Source: Bacteroides sp. (GTDB lineage Bacteria > Bacteroidota > Bacteroidia > Bacteroidales > Muribaculaceae). Taken from it: DNA of 41,842 bases. This document shows, piece by piece, positions 8,090 through 16,267 of the stretch. The translations under genes were made by a program, and so were the position numbers. The stretch lies in the NCBI GenBank assembly GCA_014801815.1, contig JAAVDM010000053.1:1-41842 (forward strand), given 5' to 3'. How positions within the stretch are numbered: position 1 is the first letter of the stretch; every line of letters begins with the position of its first letter. The notes beneath the pieces were generated by a model. The model saw only the letters and a program-made list of their open reading frames with translations. It did not search any database and was not told where the DNA came from.

Positions 8090-8619
8090 GCCTGCTGTCC
8101 AGACGTCTGCTGCCCTATACTATAGGAGCGGCCATGCTCGCAGGTATCGGTGCCTGCAACAGTGACGAGTGTTATGACAACCGCAATTCGCTTCCGCTCG
8201 CCGGCTTCTATACAGCGACCGAGACTCCTGAAGCCGTATCTATAGATTCGGTGAGTATATACGCCATCGGGGCGCCGGGCGACTCGGTACTTCACGACTC
8301 GGTGCGTACACTCTCGCAGACTTATCTACCTTTCCGTATCGACGGCAACGCCTCACGTGTACGTTATGTGATACGTTATCTGCAGGGCAATTTAGGACGT
8401 TTAGGCATAGCAGACACCATCTCTCTGAGCTATGACATTGAGCCGAAGTTTGTGTCTGCCGCCTGCGGAGTAGTGTACATATTCCGCATCACCGACATCT
8501 CAACCACGCGCTACTGCATCGACTCGGTGACGTGTCCGCGTGGCTATATAGATAATGTGGCTGTCGAGAATATCCATATCTATTTCCGTGTCAATACCGT
8601 CGACGATGAAAATACCTGA
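8083..8619 (+). CDS. DUF6452-type lipoprotein
   Basis: 178 residues. A lipoprotein signal ends in GIGAC with the lipidated cysteine at C25. The mature part begins with a Cys-containing segment (NSDECYDNRNSLPLAGFY) and is predicted to be beta-rich. This pattern and the following DUF6048 gene match the DUF6452/DUF6048 pair of Bacteroidales. Function is unknown. It overlaps the glycosyltransferase by 7 bases and the next gene by 14 bases, which implies tight coupling in one operon. Confidence 0.72.
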   Translation: MVSLLSRRLLPYTIGAAMLAGIGACNSDECYDNRNSLPLAGFYTATETPEAVSIDSVSIYAIGAPGDSVLHDSVRTLSQTYLPFRIDGNASRVRYVIRYLQGNLGRLGIADTISLSYDIEPKFVSAACGVVYIFRITDISTTRYCIDSVTCPRGYIDNVAVENIHIYFRVNTVDDENT

Positions 8620-9490
8620 CCGTCACCATCTGCTTCTGCTCATAATACTGCTTCTGTGTCCTTGCCTCGCAGGGGCTCAGAAGAAAGTCACACCCGTTGA
8701 CAATGACCCCAACAAGCCCGAACAGCCTATACTGCACTATTACGACAAGCACGGCAATCAGCTCAAAGAGCCGGTTCTGTTTCTCGCCGACCTCGACACG
8801 GTGACAAAGGTCAAATCCGGCCCTGTCTATCCTCTCCTTGATGCCGTCACGGTAGGTGTGGACTTTTTCGATGCCATAATGAAACTGGCGGGACAGTCAT
8901 ACACATCTTTCAGTGCCTCCGGACAACTCTCTCTGTACAACTGGATATTGCCTACCGTCGAAATTGGCATAGGTCAGGCAGATAATACCCCCGATGCCAA
9001 CAATTATCGCTACCGCTGCAAGACCTCACCATTTTTCAAGATAGGTTTTGACTACAATTTTCTCTACAAGAGTACTCCTGACTATCAGGTGGGACTCGGT
9101 CTGCGCCTCGGTTGGTCAGCTTTCCGGTATGATATCACCGATATCACCATCTCCTCCGACTATTGGGATGAAACCAACCGATTCTCTCTCCCGACTCAAA
9201 GCGCCTCGGTATTATGGGCTGAAGCTCTGCTCGGTATTAAAGTGAAGATAGCCGGCCCCATCTCTATGGGCTGGTCATTTCGCTATCACCGGCGGTTGCA
9301 CACACGCCCCGGCGCACAGTCCAACCCTTGGTTTGTGCCAGGTTACGGAGGCAATTCCTCAATAGGGGGCACTTTTTCCGTATTCTACACCCTGCCACTC
9401 GCCCGGCACCGCACGGCCACTGTGACACCCGACATAACAACCGGTACCGAAGGTATCCCGGTACCTCTACAAACAGAAAAGAGAGAGTAA
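8606..9490 (+). CDS. DUF6048-type outer-membrane beta-barrel protein
   Basis: 294 residues from the ATG at 8606. This start gives a clear signal peptide (cleavage after CLAGA, near residue 24), whereas the longer open frame adds a polar extension. The mature protein alternates polar and aromatic strands (TVGVDFFDAI, LPTVEIGIG, YQVGLGLRLGWSAFRY, GPISMGWSFRYHRRL, FSVFYTLPL), as expected of a small outer-membrane barrel. It is the partner of the DUF6452 lipoprotein upstream. The last five codons and the stop lie inside the left arm of the terminator palindrome. Confidence 0.75.
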   Translation: MKIPDRHHLLLLIILLLCPCLAGAQKKVTPVDNDPNKPEQPILHYYDKHGNQLKEPVLFLADLDTVTKVKSGPVYPLLDAVTVGVDFFDAIMKLAGQSYTSFSASGQLSLYNWILPTVEIGIGQADNTPDANNYRYRCKTSPFFKIGFDYNFLYKSTPDYQVGLGLRLGWSAFRYDITDITISSDYWDETNRFSLPTQSASVLWAEALLGIKVKIAGPISMGWSFRYHRRLHTRPGAQSNPWFVPGYGGNSSIGGTFSVFYTLPLARHRTATVTPDITTGTEGIPVPLQTEKRE

Positions 9491-9550
9491 GAGATATAGG
9501 GCGGGCATAGTCAGACTACGCCCGCCCTATATCTCTTACTCTCTCTTTTC
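9476..9550. terminator. 75-nt bidirectional terminator palindrome
   Basis: Two 35-base arms (9476-9510 and 9516-9550) pair with a single A/C mismatch around a 5-base loop. The G+C-rich core GGGCGGGC sits near the loop and the outer ends carry GAAAAGAGAGAG and its complement, giving a U-rich tail in both directions. It joins the convergent stop codons of the DUF6048 gene (9490) and the amidase gene (9551). Confidence 0.9.
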
Positions 9551-10603
9551 TTAATACATCGGAGTGAACGGAGCTGATTTTTTAAGTTTGCCTGTTATGT
9601 CACCAACCATGTCAGAGCTGTGTGAAGTATCGAGCTTCAGCACCGATGCTCCCTTGCGAAGGTCACATTTGGTAAGGTCGACATAATAATAACCCGGATT
9701 GGTGACAATATCGAAATAATACTGACGGTCGCGTAGGTTAGCGAAGCTGCGCCACTGTGTGCTTGACACATTAGGCTCACCCTGTATCAGATAAGTGTAA
9801 GGTACACAAGCATTAACCAAAATGCTACGGCAGATGCTCACACCTAAAGAAGTCTCTTTAACTGCCTCGACATGGTGAGCAAAATAATTGGCACGCACAC
9901 AACGGTCAGGACTCGAAACCGTACCCGGCAACATATTCTGACCGCCTATCTTGTTCCAATAGTCGATAATAGCCGTCATCTTGGGCCACTGCGGGTCGTT
10001 GGTCATGGCACGGACATCGCCCGGGTCATAGACACGCACCACACCGTTATCAAACTCCAGTATGGCACTCTTGCCCGAGGCATCGGTTATACCCCAGTGA
10101 AGAGCCGATACCGTACCGCCGTCGAACGTAGCGCCGCCGAGCGAGAAATTATGCTCTTCAAGTACCTTAACCACCTCATCGGTAGTTGCATTCATATCAA
10201 GCAGCCACGCCACAAACATAGCCATCGAGATAGGCGGCCGCTTGACAGTCTCTTCGTTATCATAAACCGTACCCTTGCAGAAAAGACCGTTTATAGCAAG
10301 TCCTTTCTCGTTCATACCTTCAGTGACACCACCGTCATAGCCTACGGCATACACGGCGCCATACTTCGAAGTCCACTCTACCGCACCCGGCTTATCGCTA
10401 CCCATCTTGTGCATACCTGCCGGATATACATAAATGTTAGTGGGAATGGGAGTCTTCCAGTCGAGAGAACGTCCTACCACCAGCAGCGAATCATCGCCCT
10501 GATACAGCACACGTGTGCAGGCGGCACCCATAGTAGTAAACTGAGGAGTGATAGCGGCGGCACCCACAATAGCCGCACCGAGGATACGTTTTATCATATT
10601 CAT
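9551..10603 (-). CDS. Choloylglycine hydrolase family amidase (bile salt hydrolase / penicillin V acylase type)
   Basis: 350 residues, exported. A signal peptide (1-28) is cut before C29 (MGAACTRVLY), which becomes the N-terminal nucleophile of this Ntn-hydrolase family. Other family active-site positions are visible: R45 and D48 in VGRSLDWK, N105 in AINGLF, N202 in AMTNDP and R234 in SPDRCVRANYF. Length and motifs match the Gram-negative bile salt hydrolase group known in Bacteroides, so hydrolysis of glycine- or taurine-conjugated bile acids is plausible. N-acyl homoserine lactones or penicillin V are alternative substrates. A candidate -7 box (TATTTTTG, 10666-10673) precedes it. Confidence 0.88.
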   Translation of the reverse strand: MNMIKRILGAAIVGAAAITPQFTTMGAACTRVLYQGDDSLLVVGRSLDWKTPIPTNIYVYPAGMHKMGSDKPGAVEWTSKYGAVYAVGYDGGVTEGMNEKGLAINGLFCKGTVYDNEETVKRPPISMAMFVAWLLDMNATTDEVVKVLEEHNFSLGGATFDGGTVSALHWGITDASGKSAILEFDNGVVRVYDPGDVRAMTNDPQWPKMTAIIDYWNKIGGQNMLPGTVSSPDRCVRANYFAHHVEAVKETSLGVSICRSILVNACVPYTYLIQGEPNVSSTQWRSFANLRDRQYYFDIVTNPGYYYVDLTKCDLRKGASVLKLDTSHSSDMVGDITGKLKKSAPFTPMY

Positions 10604-10665
10604 ATTTTATACTGTTTTTATACTGAACACTCAGAAATTCTCACGTAGCATAATTAAAATCGCCT

Positions 10666-10673
10666 CAAAAATA
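10666..10673 (-). promoter_or_regulatory. Candidate -7 box for the amidase gene
   Basis: TATTTTTG on the minus strand, 62 bases before the ATG at 10603. A -33 element is not obvious. The 339-base space 10604-10942 also holds the plus-strand promoter at 10834-10865 and an AT-rich segment (10681-10718) that recurs near 14000. Confidence 0.45.
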
Positions 10674-10833
10674 ACTACGCTTTATACGTTCATTAATTTT
10701 AAGAACTAATTAAGAGATACTTATCAATGTAAATTATCCTCCTATACATAGAGAGAACCTCATACCATGCTTTAACATTCTAACACTATTTACACCGATT
10801 AGTTCAGGCTCAACCCAATGCACAGATAAAAAG

Positions 10834-10865
10834 TTTGGCCTCCTCAGGATAATTTGTTAATTTTG
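10834..10865 (+). promoter_or_regulatory. Consensus promoter of the C10 protease gene
   Basis: TTTG (10834-10837), exactly 20 bases, then TAATTTTG (10858-10865): a full match to the Bacteroidetes housekeeping promoter. Start of transcription is predicted near 10872, giving a leader of about 70 nt before the ATG at 10943. Confidence 0.8.
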
Positions 10866-10942
10866 AGGTCTCGCCATAACCTTTACAGGATATGGGTATT
10901 ACTCTGAGATAACCATTATTAACCAATAAATATAAAAAACAC

Positions 10943-13900
10943 ATGAATCGAAACAAATATCTGTCAGGCAGTCGGTTATGGCTTTTAGCCGTGACAGGGG
11001 CTCTCGGAGGAGCAATGCTTTATGCAGCTCCCGTGACTCCACAGCAGGCCCTTTCCGAAGCTATCGCTTACCGGCAATCACACACATCAAATTTTAGGCT
11101 TCCGGCTTCCGGAGCTTCCCCCAATCTCGCTTACACAGCTACCGGCACAGAGGGAAACTGCTTCTATGTCTTCAACACACCCGGCGCCGGTTTCACCATT
11201 GTCAGTGCTGACGACCGTCTGCCTGTCATACTCGGATTCTCAGAAAACGGAGAATTCGACTATAACCTTATTCCACCTGCCATGCGCTGGTGGCTGTCTC
11301 AATATACACAGGAGATTACCTCTTTTCTGACAGTAGACCCGGAAATTTCATCCTCAGTAAGACGTGTACAAAAAGCATCTCCGGGAGATTTGTCACCCAT
11401 CGAACCTATTCTTCATACTCAATGGGATCAGACAGCACCTTACAACAACCTCTGTCCTATGGACGCGTCTACAGGCCGACGCTCTGTCACCGGATGCGTA
11501 GCGACTGCGATGGCTCAGATAATGCGGCACTATGAATGGCCGATTAATCCGACAGGACAAAATGGAGGATACGTATTTTCAGGCACCACTCTTGAATGGG
11601 ACAATATGCTGGACACTTACACAGACTACAATTATACCTCTGAGCAGGCTACAGCTGTGGCTACTCTCATGAGACAATGTGGTGCTGCTGTAGATATGAT
11701 GTACAGCTCGTATGCTTCGGGAGCATATTCAAATGATGTCCCGAACGCACTCGCCACATACTTCGACTATAATAAGAGTATGGAGTTGAAATGGCGTGAT
11801 TATTACTCTCAGTCTGAATGGAATAAAATAGTTTATGCCGAACTTGAGGCCAACAGACCCGTCTATTATTCCGGTCAAAGCGATCAGGGAGGACACGCTT
11901 TTGTATGTGACGGTTATCTGGAAAATAACTTTTTCCACTTCAACTGGGGCTGGAGCGGATATCAGGACGGCTACTTCCTGCTCAACGCTCTCAATCCGGC
12001 TACAGGAGGTACAGGCTCTTATGGCGGAGGTTACAATGCAAATCAGTCTATCATAACCGGTCTGCGTCCATCGCAGGGTGAGACCGAACGTCAGGTGACA
12101 CTCTTGTCCACTGGAGCTTTCACCTATAACGGCAGTTCTTTTGTGATTACCGATTCGCCTGACATGCAAAACCTAATCTATAATCCTTTCCCCTATTCAC
12201 TAAGTTTCACCGACGGTCTAAAAATCGTAGCTTTCGATGACCCTGATAAAGTGACATACGTCAAAGGCTCATCATCAACCACTATTTCGCAGTACTACGG
12301 CTTTGACTCATTTTCCGCTAAAGTTCCCTCTTCTTTGCCTGACGGAAAATACAAAGTATTTCCGGCAATGTATGTAAGCCAGTCCGACAAATGGTATGAT
12401 ATACAGATACCTGTGGGTCTGCAGCGCTATGTAACACTTGTTGTATCGGGAGGTCAGTCCACGCTGACTAATGATGGTCCTGAGGCGGAGGCACGTCCGC
12501 AAATGCTTTCAGGTCTGCCCGAACATATCGAACCTCTCTACAGCGACGTCCCGTTTGCTTTCCGCCTGCCTCTGGCCAATGTAGCGGAAGGTGAGTTTAA
12601 TGACTATGTGTATATCGGCATATATAATGACGATGACGACTTCGCTCCTTTCCAGACAATGCAGTTACACGCCAACATACCGGCTTACTCGACTATTGAT
12701 CTTACTCTGACAAGCGACCCGATACAACTCAAGCCGGGGCGCCACTCAATATACATCACAGATTCCAAATATCAGGATATGATTGAACCGATTACTGTCA
12801 CATTGACAGAAGGCGGTTTTAAAGTTGAATCTGCCACAGATGTGAAAGTGTCGCATATCAGTCCTTCTTTCATCACAACCGGTACAGTAACAGGATTTAA
12901 CTTCGTAGCCGATAATTCGTCCGACTCTGACATCACTCTTACAGGTCTGACAGTAAGTATACGTAAGGCTACTGACATGTCGGAGGTAGTTACATTCAAG
13001 TCGGAGGAGGACTTCACTATCGCTGCAGAGACATCTGTAACAATCAATCTTGCTCCGGTCACATTATCACTTCCGGCAGGTGACTACATGACTGTCCTGA
13101 CTGACGAAGCAGGAAGCACCATAAGTCTGCCTCATCCACTTAAAGTATATGGAGAAGTTTTCAAAAGTGAAGGCGTTACTTACCAGGTTATAGATGAAGC
13201 CAAACATCTTGCCCATGTAACCGGTGCTGAGACTTCAGAAAACTTATCTCATATCACTGTAGCCGCTGCTATAAACGGATATGACGTTGTGGAACTCACA
13301 CCGACAGTCTTTACCTTTAACGATCTTGTCACTCATATTACTCTGCCTGCAGGTATCACCACAATTCAACCTGCTTCCTTCTACGGAACATCTGCGCTGA
13401 CTTCACTGACAATGCTCGCACCGGCACCGCCGGCTGTATATGATGAAGCTTTTGCAGAAGATGCCTACGGACGCGTCTGGGTATCCGGTCCGGATAACGG
13501 TGTTACCAATCTATACAATAATGACGCCTTCTGGGGACAATTTGAAATGAGCAACTGGACTATCATCATACCCTCTGACATAACTGTAGTTAGTGGTTTG
13601 CTGACCGATCCCGCCACAGGTTCATTCTATTCTCCTTATTATGTAGCAGGCTCAGAAAATCTTACTTTTGATGTCGAGGCGGCAGCCGAACGGTCAATAA
13701 GAGCGGTATATGAATATAACGGTACCTCTGTAACAACAGATTTCTGGCGTACAGTAAAACTTCCTCCTCTTAACGGCTCGACAGGCAAAGTCACCTTATC
13801 AACGACTGACAGTTCACACATTGATACAACAGTTGCCGACCATCGCACTAACGTGTACTCTGTAGACGGCACTCTTGTACTGCGTGATGCTACCGTAAGT

Positions 13901-13966
13901 GAAATACACTCACTTTTACCGGCCGGTGTATATATTGCGGGCAATCAAAAGATAGTGGTACGCTGA
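10943..13966 (+). CDS. C10 family (streptopain/interpain-like) secreted cysteine protease with T9SS-type tail
   Basis: 1007 residues. A signal peptide (about 1-29) is followed by a Spi-like inhibitory propeptide (about 30-150) and a papain-fold catalytic domain. The nucleophile is C185 (SVTGCVATAMAQ), the histidine is H318 (QGGHAFVCDGY), and the conserved FNWGWSGYQDGYF follows at 333-345. The long C-terminal part looks beta-rich, with a leucine-rich-repeat-like piece at about 770-850 (ITLPAGITTIQPASFYG). It ends in VYSVDGTLVL...LLPAGVYIAGNQKIVVR (972-1007), which resembles a T9SS type A sorting tail. It would cleave proteins at the cell surface or outside the cell. The gene is monocistronic, with its own promoter and terminator. 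Confidence 0.9.
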   Translation: MNRNKYLSGSRLWLLAVTGALGGAMLYAAPVTPQQALSEAIAYRQSHTSNFRLPASGASPNLAYTATGTEGNCFYVFNTPGAGFTIVSADDRLPVILGFSENGEFDYNLIPPAMRWWLSQYTQEITSFLTVDPEISSSVRRVQKASPGDLSPIEPILHTQWDQTAPYNNLCPMDASTGRRSVTGCVATAMAQIMRHYEWPINPTGQNGGYVFSGTTLEWDNMLDTYTDYNYTSEQATAVATLMRQCGAAVDMMYSSYASGAYSNDVPNALATYFDYNKSMELKWRDYYSQSEWNKIVYAELEANRPVYYSGQSDQGGHAFVCDGYLENNFFHFNWGWSGYQDGYFLLNALNPATGGTGSYGGGYNANQSIITGLRPSQGETERQVTLLSTGAFTYNGSSFVITDSPDMQNLIYNPFPYSLSFTDGLKIVAFDDPDKVTYVKGSSSTTISQYYGFDSFSAKVPSSLPDGKYKVFPAMYVSQSDKWYDIQIPVGLQRYVTLVVSGGQSTLTNDGPEAEARPQMLSGLPEHIEPLYSDVPFAFRLPLANVAEGEFNDYVYIGIYNDDDDFAPFQTMQLHANIPAYSTIDLTLTSDPIQLKPGRHSIYITDSKYQDMIEPITVTLTEGGFKVESATDVKVSHISPSFITTGTVTGFNFVADNSSDSDITLTGLTVSIRKATDMSEVVTFKSEEDFTIAAETSVTINLAPVTLSLPAGDYMTVLTDEAGSTISLPHPLKVYGEVFKSEGVTYQVIDEAKHLAHVTGAETSENLSHITVAAAINGYDVVELTPTVFTFNDLVTHITLPAGITTIQPASFYGTSALTSLTMLAPAPPAVYDEAFAEDAYGRVWVSGPDNGVTNLYNNDAFWGQFEMSNWTIIIPSDITVVSGLLTDPATGSFYSPYYVAGSENLTFDVEAAAERSIRAVYEYNGTSVTTDFWRTVKLPPLNGSTGKVTLSTTDSSHIDTTVADHRTNVYSVDGTLVLRDATVSEIHSLLPAGVYIAGNQKIVVR

Positions 13967-14013
13967 CCAATTTCCTCTATCTCTCTGTAAGTAGTCTTAA
14001 GTAGCTCTTAAAA

Positions 14014-14079
14014 ATTAATGAACATATAAAAACGCAGTTATTCTTATAAGAATAACTGCGTTTTTATATGTTCATTAAT
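14014..14079. terminator. Perfect 66-bp palindrome, terminator of the C10 protease gene
   Basis: The two halves 14014-14046 and 14047-14079 are exact reverse complements with no spacer. The middle (AAAAACGCAGTT and its complement) forms a standard intrinsic terminator with T5 in each direction; the outer ATTAATGAACATATA arms extend it far beyond the usual length. Confidence 0.85.
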
Positions 14080-14139
14080 CAACAACTTTACCTGAAAACA
14101 TATACCGTTCTCACCGGCATATAATTTTTAAGAATCACT

Positions 14140-14220
14140 TAATAGAATATAACTCATAAAAACAGCTCCGTGAAGTCAGATAAACTTCACGGAGCTGTTT
14201 TTATGAGTTATATTCTATTA
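14140..14220. terminator. 81-nt hairpin, terminator of the secreted-protein gene
   Basis: Arms 14140-14175 and 14185-14220 are 36 bases each and perfectly complementary, around the 9-base loop TCAGATAAA. The core AAAAACAGCTCCGTGAAG works in both directions. The outer arm ends 4 bases before the stop codon of the minus-strand gene at 14225. Confidence 0.88.
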
Positions 14221-14224
14221 TCTA

Positions 14225-15958
14225 TCAGAGCACAACCTTCTGAGACTGTTTGCCTATCTTAACGATGTAAACACCCTTATCAGCATTGAGAGTAAAGGTC
14301 TCACCGGCAGCTACAGCCGATGATGCTACACGAGCACCGGCTGCTGTGTAAACACTAACCTGTTCAGCATTCTCTACAACCACACTGATTGTACCGTTAG
14401 CAGCGACAACACTGTTGCCAGAATTCAGAACTGCCTTAACAGCAGAGTCAAGACTGCCTACAGATTCAATCTCACGAGTCAGCTGCATATTGCTCGGATC
14501 ATAGTGATAGATCACCTTACCGTCCCAAACTGCAGTATAAGTACTGCCTGTCAAATCCTCAGCAGATAAAGAAGCTCCGCTCTTAGTACCGAACTCAGCA
14601 GTTGCAGTAGCAAGAGAATAGCTTTGTGCTTTCCATACTACCTGCAAACCATCTTCAGGAGACCAGGGATAGCCATCAGATGAATAACCATAGGGCACCA
14701 TCGAACCGGCAACAGGATTAATGCTAAGCACAGAAATATTACCGATACCGGGTACCTGAATCTGTATTATATCACCGCTTTCGAGTTCCCACTTACCGGC
14801 AGGAGTCTCAGATGAAGCGTTATCAGCACTGTAAAGAGCACCGCGGAATAAATGAAAATCTCTGTTTGACACTTCACTACCGGTAGCAGATGTAACACCG
14901 ATATTAGCTGAGTTATATGCTACAGGATCGTCTGTGATATACTGACCGTCAGTAAGACATACCTTAAGGGCTTTATCAACACCCACGATATAGAACTTCT
15001 GCAGAGGGCCCCAAGAGTCTACGTTAGGATAACCATAAGGATACCAATAATTATCGGCATCGTAACCCAGAATCTCTGTACCCACTTCACCGGCATAGAA
15101 CAGGTGAAGTTCGTTCATATCAAATACACGGTTATACTTAACGAAACCGGTTACATTTGCCTCACCAGCGTAGTCTGCAACAATTGAACTGTTATTATCC
15201 AGATAGAACTGGTTATTGCTCTCCAGGTAGTCGTCATCATCAGCATCATATTCTTTCAGCGTGAACTGAGTCTGACTGTAAGCGGTAGGCTCCGAGAAAT
15301 TAACAGAAACGCCCTGATAAATAGACTTGCTCATGTCAGAGTAGCTACCGTCTGAATTTATAAGCTCATTCGACCAGATACCCCATACAAGTTCACCATT
15401 ATTATCAGTACCACCAAGAATATTGGTTACTCCTACATTCTGACCGAAGTAACAGAAAGTACCTGAGTTCTCAGGATATGAAATGAACTCATTAACTGTG
15501 AGCACTTCCATATCACCGTCATCTTCCAACCAACGGTGAGTAGGCCATGAAATCCAGCTCAACATCTGAGAGTCAAACTCTCCTGTAGCCTTGGGACCAC
15601 GAAGCAAGTAATAGCGGGCTACCTTCATAGGGAGGTCTTCCTCTGTAGCAGGACGTTTCTCACCGGTTACTTCATCAGTCCATGTGAAGCCCCAGAAATC
15701 TGTCAGCCATTCACCGGAGTTCTCAAGGTAAATGAGATATACATAGTTAGCATCACTGTACTGACGGAGTATCTGAGCATTACCCTCGTTCACTTTCTGC
15801 TGAATTTCCTTAACAGAAGGAACGGCCGACATACGTGCGATAGTCTCCTGTGATACCTTGAGACCATCAAGTTTAAAGTTGGAGACATCAACGGCATGCG
15901 CCTGGGCCGCTGTAAAACCCAGAAGTCCCATTCCTAAAAAGGTAAAGAATTGTTTCAT
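14225..15958 (-). CDS. Secreted protein of unknown function with T9SS-type tail
   Basis: 577 residues. A signal peptide (cleavage after AQAHA, near residue 22) is followed by a large acidic region rich in Tyr, Trp, Asp and Asn that is probably all-beta. I recognise no enzyme motif. The C-terminus VSVYTAAGARVAS...LNADKGVYIVKIGKQSQKVVL (about 537-577) resembles the T9SS type A sorting domain, so the protein is probably attached to the cell surface. It lies between two proteases that carry the same kind of tail. It could be a binding or adhesion protein, but nothing in the sequence decides this. Confidence 0.75.
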   Translation of the reverse strand: MKQFFTFLGMGLLGFTAAQAHAVDVSNFKLDGLKVSQETIARMSAVPSVKEIQQKVNEGNAQILRQYSDANYVYLIYLENSGEWLTDFWGFTWTDEVTGEKRPATEEDLPMKVARYYLLRGPKATGEFDSQMLSWISWPTHRWLEDDGDMEVLTVNEFISYPENSGTFCYFGQNVGVTNILGGTDNNGELVWGIWSNELINSDGSYSDMSKSIYQGVSVNFSEPTAYSQTQFTLKEYDADDDDYLESNNQFYLDNNSSIVADYAGEANVTGFVKYNRVFDMNELHLFYAGEVGTEILGYDADNYWYPYGYPNVDSWGPLQKFYIVGVDKALKVCLTDGQYITDDPVAYNSANIGVTSATGSEVSNRDFHLFRGALYSADNASSETPAGKWELESGDIIQIQVPGIGNISVLSINPVAGSMVPYGYSSDGYPWSPEDGLQVVWKAQSYSLATATAEFGTKSGASLSAEDLTGSTYTAVWDGKVIYHYDPSNMQLTREIESVGSLDSAVKAVLNSGNSVVAANGTISVVVENAEQVSVYTAAGARVASSAVAAGETFTLNADKGVYIVKIGKQSQKVVL

Positions 15959-16117
15959 TTCTTTTAAAGGAATTTAAGTTTATAGATAGTTCTTTGATTA
16001 ATTTCGGTATAGTAGAGTGCGAAATACAGAAAAGAATCAGTGGCAAAATAGAAGGAAAGTATCCCTCTGTAGCTACAGTCACAGATTACTGCACAGTCAG
16101 GATAACTTTTTCAGTTG

Positions 16118-16125
16118 CAAAGATA
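16118..16125 (-). promoter_or_regulatory. Candidate -7 box for the 577-residue secreted protein gene
   Basis: TATCTTTG on the minus strand matches TAnnTTTG and predicts a leader of about 150 nt before the ATG at 15958. The -33 region is not convincing. The intergenic space 15959-16267 (309 bases) otherwise holds only AT-rich sequence, and I see no terminator hairpin for the M6 protease gene in it. Confidence 0.5.
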
Positions 16126-16267
16126 TAAATAAAAATCAATATGACGATATTTTTTTATAAAAAAATTATCACCATGCCGTATCTTATTATATCTCACAAA
16201 GATACACCATAGTGATAATTTAATATTTAAGACTGTCTAACAGAGAGTTAGCACAATATAATTCCGG

